Source: Fabrea salina (Eukaryota > Ciliophora > Heterotrichea > Heterotrichida > Fabreidae). From it: DNA of 64,000 nucleotides. Location of the stretch: positions 1 through 64,000 of the forward strand of contig JALIHJ010000002.1 of NCBI GenBank assembly GCA_022984795.1, given 5' to 3'. Below the pieces are notes generated by a model. It did not search any database, was not told the origin of the DNA, and saw only the letters and a program-made list of their open reading frames with translations. This document shows, piece after piece, positions 1 through 8,650 of this stretch. Within the stretch, counting starts at the first letter, position 1; each line of letters opens with the position of its first letter. Position numbers and translations under genes: made by a program.

Positions 1-364
1 ACCCTAACACCCTAACACCCTAACACCCTAACACCCTAACACCCTAACATCCTAACACCCTAAACACCCTAACACCCTAACACCCTAACACCCTAACACC
101 CTAACACCCTAACACCCTAACACCCTAACACCCTAACACCCTAACACCCTAACACCCTAACACCCTAACACCCTAACACCCTAACACCCTAACACCCTAA
201 CACCCTAACACCCTAACACCCTAACACCCTAACACCCTAACACCCTAACACCCTAACACCCTAACACCCTAACACCCTAACACCCTAACACCCTAACACC
301 CTAACACCCTAACACCCTAACACCCTAACACCCTAACACCCTAACACCCTAACACTAACACTAA
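1..364. repeat. Telomere, (CCCTAACA)n
   Basis: About 45 tandem copies of the 8-mer CCCTAACA, read 5' to 3' into the chromosome, with a few variants (a CATCCTAA unit near 50, an extra A near 63, shortened ACACTAACACTAA units at the inner edge). The C-strand runs inward from base 1, as expected for the left chromosome end. This repeat is the one known from heterotrich macronuclear chromosomes. The clean junction to non-repetitive AT-rich DNA at about 365 marks the telomere addition point. Confidence 0.97.
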
Positions 365-2409
365 AGAAAAACTATTAATAATAAATATAATATAGATAGA
401 AGTAAACAGTAATATAAAGTGCTAAAAGTAAGTTATAAGTATCTAAAAGAGTTAGTTATAGAAGATAAAGAACAACTAGGAGTTAATCACACAAGTTAGT
501 AAGTACTTAGTGAAGAAGGTGCTAATACATACAGTGAATAAGTTAACTAAATAGTAATGGAGTATTGTAAGTTAGTTTATAGATCAAGTATGAGACATAG
601 TTTAAATCAGTAAAGTAAATGAAGTAATTTCTGAGTACTTAGAGTAAACAACAGTGTTGGAACTAAGCAATGAATAAGTACATGGAATATGAATGACTTA
701 AAGCATTCAATAGTCTGTGAGTAAACTAGAATGTCTGAATACAGTCTACAAGACTAAGTAGAATGCACAAGTAACAGAAAGGTAGATACAAGGTTGCTCA
801 TCACTCAGAATAAACTGGTTACTAAATAAGAGTATTGGTATGTCTGTGAACTAAAGCAAGCACTGGAGTCTTAAGTAATGAGTTGTTAAGTAGTTACTTA
901 GTAGATCACTAAGAGATAACTAAGGCAGTGTCTATTAGATGGTGAGTTCTGAATGTTACTCAGTAGAAGACACTCTAGTCATCAAGAATAATTGGTGATT
1001 GAGTGTTTAATTGAAGTAGGATTAAATTGAGTAGTGAGTGGGAAGTCTAAATCCTAGCAACCTTGAATACTTAGTCACTCAACATAGTTCCTTCTCATGA
1101 ATATAAGCAGTTTAGAGACTTACAAAAGGAATCAATTAGTCAAGGACTACTAAGTAGTAACCTTCAAAGCACTCACTTCAAACTTGACTCTATTAAATAC
1201 CTCCAAAGAGTTCCTTAGAGTCTTGTTGGTTGATTGCTTTGACAATGCACTTCTCTCAGCAGTCAAGTACTTCTCCAGGATTAGTGTTCTTTGGTTAGTT
1301 GTCATCAATGTTCAATGAAGTTAAAGTCTCTTCAGTTGTTCTGAGTATTGAAAGAAAGTATTCAAAACACTTCAAAAGACTGCATTGGGTTGTTTGATTA
1401 AGTACTCTTCAAGGGTTTTCTAGAGAACAAAAGTTAAGACTGTGAGTACCTTTAAACGTTATGCACCTTCAAAAACGAAAGTATTCAGTTAAGTTTTAAA
1501 CTAACATATTTTCTGCACACTATAGATCTTAATACTTTTAGGCTCAGAAACTCTGGCAACAAAGATCATGATCCTGAAGAAGAACTCAAAATCAAAGAGA
1601 CTGAAGAAGTAACTACCATAAACAAGTAGTAAAGCATCTAGTTATTTGCATTCTGTCCTTTGAGTTGTGTAATGAATGCATTGCTACTAGACTTATAGGT
1701 AAACAAGAACAAAAACTACATAGTGTGTAATGTCCTAATTGGTAACTAGAAACAGAACATACACTAAAGGAATTCCAAGTTAGAGAAGTTTGGTAGATCT
1801 AAATGTCCTTGATCTTAGAGTGAATTTCGAAGGAAGTATTAAGTAACAATGCAACCTAAAATTATCTGAGTCTTCTAAAAGACAAGACCCAGGTACAGTT
1901 AATAATAGACCCCATAAGTACTTAACAGGTTTTCTAATTTTAGGTGCTCCAAGCAAGTACTTCTGAAGCTAGGATAGAAAGTGGTACTGAACAAACACAC
2001 CATCATAGACTTCTGGTGTATTATTAAGGGTAGGTAAATGAAGACTTTTAAATGCAATTTCAGTTTTGGATAATCTGAACTCTGTAGAGATGAACTGGGT
2101 GTAGCATCCATAAAGTACTTGAGTTAGAACTCAAAATAAAAGCATGACAAAGAAGTTGTTGAGCTTAACAAAGAAGGACTCAGAAGTAACTGAAAAAGAA
2201 CACTCAATACAACTTAGCGGTTAGCTTAAAGAATCCAAGTTGTGATATGCTACTTAAAGACTGCAGAGTCAAACACTTGTTATAGTAATGCTAGTTTAGT
2301 AATTTAATTAAATTGGCCAAGTAGTTGTTGCTGAATATCCCTAAATCATTATGCATCAAGACCCAGCAACAAACAAGTTAATCAATAATTGGATAATTAG
2401 TAAGATTAG
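365..2409. other. Subtelomeric non-coding DNA
   Basis: About 2 kb without a convincing gene. The sequence is AT-rich, with many short words rich in AGTA/TTAGT (aagtagt, cttagta, gagtact) but no array with a fixed period. Reading frames are short and lack any domain signature; the longest (70 residues, minus strand, 1899-2111) looks like chance. No tRNA or terminator-like element was recognised. It contrasts sharply with the almost gapless coding DNA beyond 15 kb. Confidence 0.7.
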
Positions 2410-3867
2410 TTACCTTGATTCGTTAATTAATTCTTTTAAGAACTCCGAGTCAGCATGCTCTCCAAAGTAAACCCTCATAGCTGATTCAGAGACTCTTGAG
2501 TTGAATGTGATGTAATCCTCATCGAATCTTCTGATGAAATTCTTCTCAATCAGTCTTAAGAATAACCCTTCCATTTCACCAGGAAATTCCATGACTGAGT
2601 CTTTGAAAAGAGGCTTAACCAATTCTTCCAATTCAGATTTGTCAACTTTTGAATCCTTGATTCGAGTCCCCAGTGTGTTTAAGCGCTTTTTGATGCTTTC
2701 TTTTAAGTATTCCCTCAAACTGATGTTTTTGTAGTTGGAGCAGAAGTCCTTGAACCCTCTTAGTGAGCCATGGTACTTCAGGTACAACTGCAGGTCTTCA
2801 TCTGTCACTGACCTGCTGTCCATTTCTGCTACTTGCTTCATCCAGTTGGTGACTTCTTCTCCTTCAGGATAACTGAATGGGAAACTCTTGACATCAAATT
2901 CTTCATCAATTATGCTGAGTGATCCAATTCGACCTGGAAGGTGTTGATCGCTACTGACCAGAATCACTTTGGCTAGCCTCTTTCCAGCGAAATCAATCAC
3001 CAGTTCTTTAATGAAGCCAGCCCCTTCTGAAGATTTGTAGTCGCCTTGTAGGATGTCTTGCACGTTGTCAAAAATGAGGACTGGCTTCTTTCCTTGCTCA
3101 ATCAAGTCTTTCAGACAGTCTCCGAGCATAATTTTGTTATTTCTTGAGTAACCTTGAGCTCCCAAAACTGAGTAAAGGTTCAGCCACAGATTCTCCTTTT
3201 GTTCTTTCAAGTCTACGTACACAGAAACAAACTGGGTCTTAGTGTCTGAGTACTTTTTGAGCATGTCAGGTTTGCTCAGCACATGGCAAAGTCTCTCCAT
3301 AAAGGTAGACTTGCCTATGCCTTTGGGTCCGTAGACCACGTCAACCCCCCTTCGGATAGGCTTTTCAAGGTGGTTGATCCACTCCTGAGTGAGTTGGGGA
3401 TTCTCGATCAAGGGACCTTCTACTTCTGGTGCTGGCTTAGACTGAATTAGAGTCTCTTTGATTTTTTGGACGCTGAATTGAGGGTCTCTAAGCCCGATCT
3501 CTATATTATTGTTTTGAAGTTGTTCTTTGTTGAATTTCTTTTGGTTTATGTAGGCCAGGTAGGCCACAAAGAGTGCGAGGAAGGATATAGCTGCATTCGG
3601 AGGAATCATTCTTAGCCAAGGAGGGAAGTTGACGACTTCGTAGATTTCTGTGCCTTCCTCAACAGTGAGGTTGTCTTGCTTGAGCTTTTTCCACACAATG
3701 CCGTCAGTATTTGCTAATAAGGACTTTCCGCCTATTTCAGCGATATTCTCTCCCTGGGTGAACCTTTCGAATCTGAACTTGTAAAGTCTCAAGTCTCCGG
3801 AGTATCCCTGGGGAACTCTGAGCTTGTGGAAGTTGCGGACGACTCGACTGAACATTTTATTAGCCAT
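2410..3867 (-). CDS. Membrane-anchored P-loop ATPase with lipoyl-like N-terminal domain
   Basis: 485 residues, intact, ATG to TAA. Residues 1-20 are basic and amphipathic, like a mitochondrial presequence. Residues about 28-80 resemble a biotinyl/lipoyl-type beta fold (ANTDGIV and VEEGTEIYEV spacing), but the lysine expected at the hairpin is replaced by TDG. One membrane helix follows at about 89-107. A Walker A motif GPKGIGKST sits at about 180-188 and a Walker B-like VLIFDN near 264, so the soluble part is an AAA/STAND-type NTPase, with a helical tail. Substrate and role are unknown. It is the gene nearest the telomere, and a decayed copy of its 3' end seems to lie near 14525-14720. Intact frame and domain order are seen; mitochondrial location and the lipoyl-like fold are inferred. 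Confidence 0.75.
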   Translation of the reverse strand: MANKMFSRVVRNFHKLRVPQGYSGDLRLYKFRFERFTQGENIAEIGGKSLLANTDGIVWKKLKQDNLTVEEGTEIYEVVNFPPWLRMIPPNAAISFLALFVAYLAYINQKKFNKEQLQNNNIEIGLRDPQFSVQKIKETLIQSKPAPEVEGPLIENPQLTQEWINHLEKPIRRGVDVVYGPKGIGKSTFMERLCHVLSKPDMLKKYSDTKTQFVSVYVDLKEQKENLWLNLYSVLGAQGYSRNNKIMLGDCLKDLIEQGKKPVLIFDNVQDILQGDYKSSEGAGFIKELVIDFAGKRLAKVILVSSDQHLPGRIGSLSIIDEEFDVKSFPFSYPEGEEVTNWMKQVAEMDSRSVTDEDLQLYLKYHGSLRGFKDFCSNYKNISLREYLKESIKKRLNTLGTRIKDSKVDKSELEELVKPLFKDSVMEFPGEMEGLFLRLIEKNFIRRFDEDYITFNSRVSESAMRVYFGEHADSEFLKELINESR

Positions 3868-4012
3868 TGAATTAGGGGGATATGAGTTTGACTGGGTTAT
3901 AGTAACTAGGACTTGGTTGGATTAATCAATGGGTTAGGGTGATGTCTGAAAGATGATCTTAGAGTCACAGTCTGCGAGATTCTAATTATCAATGTGAGTT
4001 TACTAAGTTAAA

Positions 4013-4385
4013 GTCTAGGACATAGAAGGCTGGAGGCAGTGAGTAAACTTGGAAGGTTATGAGTGGACACCCATCAGAGAGAAGTCTGAAGAGAACATAG
4101 CTGTGAATAAGTAATTAGAGCATCTGCATACTAAGCTAGTAATCACAATGTTCATGCACAGTACAAACAAAGCAAGAAATCAACGAAGACAACTCTGAGT
4201 CTCGCCTAACAGAACTTAAAACTTAGACAACAGATTGATCCGAGTTACTTCTGTGTAGGTTGAATAATTCTTAAGTAGTCAGAAATAAGAAATGATTTGA
4301 TGGACTTTGCAATACTTAGACTTTGCTTTGTAGAGCGTATGCTTGCAAGGTAGTTAGAAGAAGAGCTTGATGTCGTGACTAGTTG
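4013..4385. repeat. Dispersed non-coding repeat, copy 1
   Basis: Shares ordered blocks with 13908-14412 in the same orientation: a GGAGGCAGTGAGTAAACTTG-type block, GCAAGAAATCAACGAAG, AAAACTTAGACAAC, TGATCCGAG and GATGGACTTTGCAAT. The blocks keep order but spacing differs by small insertions and deletions. Neither copy has a reading frame. It could be a degraded transposon end, a paralogous non-coding RNA or part of a larger segmental duplication. The copies are too diverged to set the element's ends exactly. Confidence 0.7.
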
Positions 4386-4832
4386 TGTGAAGGGCTATTG
4401 AGTTAACTAGCAGAGGTTTAAAACCACTGGGAACTTCTTCACAAAGAAACAAAAGGCAAACAGAAAGCATGAACAGTGGCAAGTAAAGGAAACAACTATA
4501 AACACACAGATTGCAACAAAAGAAAGGGGATTGAAGCGAGGAACAACCAAGGAAGCTAACACTAGATCATTAAACAGAAGGAAACAAGAAATGCTGGTTA
4601 GGGTGAATTGAGCAATTTCTACCTAGACTGAAGTCTAAAGGTTTTTGTTCAGTTGAAATAACTTACTAATTCTACCAAGGTTTTTAGAGACCTAGTGAAA
4701 GCACACCTTAACAATAAGGAAGCAATAAAGAAACAGAATAACAACTCATTAAAAACTTCTTAACTTTGAGTTCTAATTCTAAAGTATGTAAGTCTATTAC
4801 AGTGTTGATGCTTTAAGCTTGGGATTTAAGAA

Positions 4833-4846
4833 CCCTAACACCCTAG
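4833..4846. repeat. Internal telomere-like motif
   Basis: CCCTAACACCCTAG, about one and three-quarter telomeric units, lies in non-coding DNA about 4.5 kb from the end, in the same orientation as the terminal array. It could be a relic of an alternative chromosome end, or a telomerase RNA template (see findings). Single opposite-strand TTAGGGTG words also occur near 3934, 4598 and 14328. Confidence 0.6.
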
Positions 4847-5449
4847 CATTCAATCAAAAGGAGTGGGAATATTAGTATAAATACTAGTGTTCTAACTTCT
4901 ACATACAAGCAATCAAACTCTGAATATTGTCTATCCTTAGTCTTTACGTAAATGGAAAGTAACCCAGTACTTGCATTAGACTCAGAGGTGTGCAAAGGCT
5001 CACTCGGTACATTTGTTTGGTCTATCTCCAAGAATTACAATGACTCAGAACTTTCTCAAAAAGAACACTCAGTAACACCTTTGAAGAGACTCAAGAAAGT
5101 GAAATGAGTAACCAGTTAGAGACTCAGTTATTAGGGTTCAAGAACTAGCTGAGTTTGTACTGCATAATCCTAATTGGAATGAATCTCTAGAAAGTTTCAG
5201 GAAGAACTACAAACAAGGAATTGATAAAGAACAGAAGTCATTCAAGATGAAGAAGCTTTCTGGATGTTTCATCAAATCAATAAACTAAACACTCTAAGTA
5301 GTCTATTAAGAGTAATGCAAAACACTTGATAGCTAAACAACATCAAGTAGCAAAGACAACAATAACTTTGAAAGTACTTGTGCTAAGTAAACTCTCAAGC
5401 ATGCATTTAACTACTCTTACTGAATTACTTAAAGTAGATAGAATTATTA

Positions 5450-6078
5450 CTACTCATGCAATCCACAGAAGGGCCTGTCTGTGTGTTTGAGAGTCATACT
5501 GAGTTTGTTGCTTCTGTCCATGTTGAGTTGTTGGAATCTTTGGTCAATTCCATCAACCCAACTGTTGGGGTCCAGGATCATCCTTGCTGCGTCTTCAACC
5601 ACTACTTGGGACCTTGTTTCTTGTTCTCCTAGTAGTTTCTCCTCCATGTAGAATCCAGTTTCCTCGTTGTACTTGAAGTTGTCTGGTGAGTTTTCAAGTC
5701 TTACAAACTCAATTCCTCTGCCCAGTTTAGCTCTAGCTAACACATGAGGAAACTCGTGTATGAAGCAGTGCCTAAATCTGTGTCTTCTTCGTACTTAGGC
5801 TTCTTACACGGAGTTTCACCAGAGTTAGAGTCTTTGGGAGCACTTAGGTAGTCCTTGATGATTAAGTTGCCGGTCATCAAGGATACTCCGCATATCCCAA
5901 ATACATTGTAGTCGCACAAGAAAGTCTTGTCTAGAGTAGCTTGAAGTATTTGGGTGTAGTTATCCTCTAGCTCCAACTCTTCAAGGTACTTTTGCTTCAC
6001 AAACTCAGTGTTCATGACACTGAATATTGAGTTCTTGGTGCTTTCTGGAATAGGCTTTGTCAACATAAATGGTTCCAT
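5450..6078 (-). pseudogene. Unknown gene with reading-frame break
   Basis: Two overlapping minus-strand frames. The first (6078 to about 5740) starts MEPFMLTKPIPES, covers about 105 residues and ends in TAG. The second (to TAG at 5450) encodes about 100 residues including GRGIEFVRLENSPDNFKYN. A change of frame is needed near 5740-5800. No 15- or 16-nt GT-AG intron supplies it; a 23-nt one starting GTACGAAG would work but does not fit the intron pattern of the other genes. I do not recognise the protein. A decaying subtelomeric gene is the simplest reading; an assembly indel is the alternative. Confidence 0.45.
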
Positions 6079-6166
6079 TCTCTTTCCCTATTCCATCAGT
6101 CCCACCTCTTAAGCTCCCATTCACTCACTGACCCACTTTCTCCCTATAAAAGTCCACTAATTTTCA

Positions 6167-7430
6167 TTAGGGAATTTGACCCTCCCTAACACCCAACCCC
6201 CTATATGGCGGTGGGCCTTTTTTTAAGGCCCACCCACCCGCCATATAATCTTCTTTTTTCGAAAGAAGCACTGCAGAAACACTGTCAGTGTGCCCTCTCA
6301 ACACCATAGACTGCTCTCCACTACCAGAATCCCACAACCTAACGGTTCTGTCCTGGCCTCCGGAAGCCATCACTACGTCTGACTTAAGCATGGACAAACA
6401 CAAAACAGGACCATCGTGGCTGCCGAAAGTTCTAAGTAGGTTCCCACTAACAACATCCCAAACCCTAATGCTGCCGTCGGAGTTTCCAGTAATAGCAGAA
6501 TAGTTCTTAAACATGCACATTGACTCAATTTCAGAAGGGGATTCTTGGATAATTACAGTTGGTCTAGCGTTCTCCCAAACTCTAACAGTGTTGTCTTTGA
6601 CACTTGAAACAATGACAGGCATGTCTTCTTGAACGTCTTCTTGGTTGAATGGAGAGTGGATTGTTTGGATTCCAGAAGGAACACTGCTGGCAGAGGGTTC
6701 CTGAACAACGTCATACTCACTTTGAGTTCTTGAGTACTCGGTAGTATTTTGCTGGGTTAATTGTGCGCAGGATGAATCTTCACTTGAAGCAGAAGAACTA
6801 CTAGAAGAACTAGCAATGAAAGGAGGCCGTGGAATGCAGTTCTTCCGACTTGCAGGATCACTTTCAAGACCACCTTGTTGAATAAGCTCATCTTCTGCAA
6901 TAGAATCCTTTCGACTTGGAGGACCACTTAAAGAACTAGAAGAATCAAGAGTACGAGGAGGGACAACTTCTGGAAAGGAGTTATTTTGAGGACCCAGAGA
7001 GCCTTTCTGAGCTGGAACACTTTCCTCTTCGAGGTCGATATCTTCAATGGACTGCTTGAATTCTGCCACCTGGCTCTTGAAGGAACTCTTGAGTGAATTT
7101 AGTTCTTGGTTGAATTTGTCACGGTCAGCTTCGGTAGGTCTGGAGTGCAACAAGAACTTGACAAGTCTTTCTTCTAAATCTCTGAGTCCAGTTAGTTGGT
7201 GCGAACTCAACTTTTCAACGCCACTGATCAAAGACTCACGCAACTTCAAAAACAGTTCCCTTCTGACGGGAAGTTTCAGCAAGAACTTGGTTTAAGTCAG
7301 TTACTTCGTGTGGCAAAGGGTCGATAGAGTGGCCTTGTTCAAGTTGAGTTTTTATTTTGTGAGAGCAAAGCAACTTCCCACAACGACACTTGGACATAAA
7401 ATGGCAGACTGGAGAGCAAGTAGTTTGCAT
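6167..7430 (-). CDS. Cys-rich/coiled-coil/WD40 protein, apparently truncated
   Basis: Begins ATG at 7430 with a small zinc-binding-like segment (CSPVCHFMSKCRCGKLLCSH), followed by a coiled-coil stretch, a Ser-rich linker and about three WD40 blades (SIRVWDVVSG, TVRLWDSGSG, LRGHTDSV). The N-terminal frame must shift to the main frame near 7240. A 16-nt intron GTGAGTCTTTGATCAG at 7224-7239 would do this, but it lacks an A at position 10 or 11. At the C-terminus the blade after LRGHTDSV is cut short by the hairpin at 6202-6247, and the frame runs on into telomere-like DNA before TAA at 6167. WD40 propellers normally have about seven blades, so this gene is probably 3'-truncated. Function unknown. 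Confidence 0.5.
6202..6247. repeat. Imperfect palindrome (hairpin)
   Basis: Left arm TATATGGCGGTGGGCCTT and right arm AAGGCCCACCCACCCGCCATATA are inverted repeats around a five-T loop; the right arm carries one 5-nt insertion relative to the left. The element is unusually GC-rich for its surroundings and sits at the 3' end of the WD40 frame. Immediately to the left is CCCTAACACCCAACCCCCTA (6185-6204), a degenerate telomeric repeat. Confidence 0.8.
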
Positions 7431-7501
7431 TATTAGTGGATAGAAAATGGACAGATTTAAACAAGATAATGTAATTAGCGAGTATAAATAGACTACTTAA
7501 G

Positions 7502-8419
7502 ATGTCTAGCAAAAAAGCATTCTCACGAGCTGGAAGGGCCAGTTTGAAGCAGTTCAGGATATTCTCAGAGAGAGATTCCTTAATGGGAAACAAAGCAGTG
7601 CCAGAAAAGAAAGCCAGGAAAACAGAAACCCAAGAAGAAAAACTTGGAAGACAAGAAGTCAAGAAACTGGTTCTTGAAGAACTAGAGAACCTAGAAGCCG
7701 AAGAAACTGAGGTCCCTAGTTACCAACCCTCTGCAGCTTTCAAGTCCCCTGCAAGACCCAACTTCATCAGCGAAAACGACCTTCCTCCTCCAGCCTACTA
7801 CAACATCAAACTAGACTTGGTTTGCAAGAAATCGCCTTGCTACAAAGTTTCACCTGCACGCAACAGGTCCCCCAAACAGCCAGAAACAATTCTGTGTCCG
7901 TTTTACGAAACAGCTACTTCGCCAACTGCAAAGGCTTTGAAGTTCAGCAGGCAAGCAAAAAGACCTTACATCTTCAAAAACTACCCTTCTCCCCACGAAA
8001 ACCGGTTTTTGAATTGCAACTTGACTCCTTCCAACTGTTCCAAATACAAGTGAGCTTTACTTAGGCACATGGAAGTTTATCCCTTCGAGAAGTACACTGT
8101 GAGAGAAGACAGGTTCAGCAGGGTTTCAGAGTGTGCAGGAGACTACTCGCCCAACAAGGAAGCAGTTCTGCCCAGACTTTCAAGTGTACTTGAGTTCGAG
8201 AAAATGAGCAGCACAAAAAGTCTGTTCAGAACCCAGAAGAAAAAAAGGTCGCCTAGGTTCGACTCTAAAACAGTTGCAAGTATGAGGAAAGCAGACTCTG
8301 TAGATATATTTGAAAGGACTTCTAAAAACAGCATTATGGAGTCTTGGAGTCCTTCAGCAATGACTTCTCCAGAGAAGAAATTCAAAATGCTAGAGAACTT
8401 ACATGAAGTTGGTGGATAA
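7502..8419 (+). CDS. Basic protein of unknown function, one 15-nt intron
   Basis: Two exons joined across the intron GTGAGCTTTACTTAG (8050-8064). Unspliced, the frame stops at a TGA lying inside the intron; spliced, it continues to TAA at 8417-8419. The product is about 300 residues, rich in Lys, Arg, Ser and Pro, without membrane segments. The first exon contains Lys/Glu-rich helix (KLGRQEVKKLVLEELENLEA) and a Pro-rich stretch; the second holds several short Ser/Arg motifs. No known family is recognised. It is divergent from the WD40 gene, with 71 bp between start codons. Confidence 0.75.
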
Positions 8420-8650
8420 ATAATTTATTGTAAATATGTAATTTTTCCCAAACACCCCTTGAACTCCTCATTATAAAGATCAGTCTGGCATTCAGCTTTT
8501 GGTTTTCATCAGTTGAGAGTTCTTTTTATACTGAGTTTGTGTGATGATTTCAGACGAAAAAGAAAAAGACCAGAAACCAACGAAAAGACATAAGAAAAAC
8601 CCACCCAAAGAGAGGCCTAGACGGCTTAAACTAGCTCAAATAAATAAATT

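Larger units (their letters stand above)
3868..5449. other. Gene-free subtelomeric stretch with dispersed repeat
   Basis: About 1.6 kb with no supportable gene. It carries a diverged non-coding repeat (about 4013-4385, related to 13908-14412) and three telomere-like words (TTAGGGTG at 3934 and 4598, CCCTAACACCCTAG at 4833-4846). A perfect short inverted repeat, TAGTAT-AA-ATACTA, lies near 4873-4886. A 62-codon minus-strand frame at 4843-5031 has no protein features. Confidence 0.6.

Noticed and set aside
1899-2111. 70-codon minus-strand frame in the subtelomere
   Set aside because: No domain, odd composition and no neighbours of the same type; expected by chance in AT-rich DNA.
4843-5031. 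62-codon minus-strand frame overlapping the telomere-like motif
   Set aside because: No protein features; its end runs through the CCCTAACA-like word.
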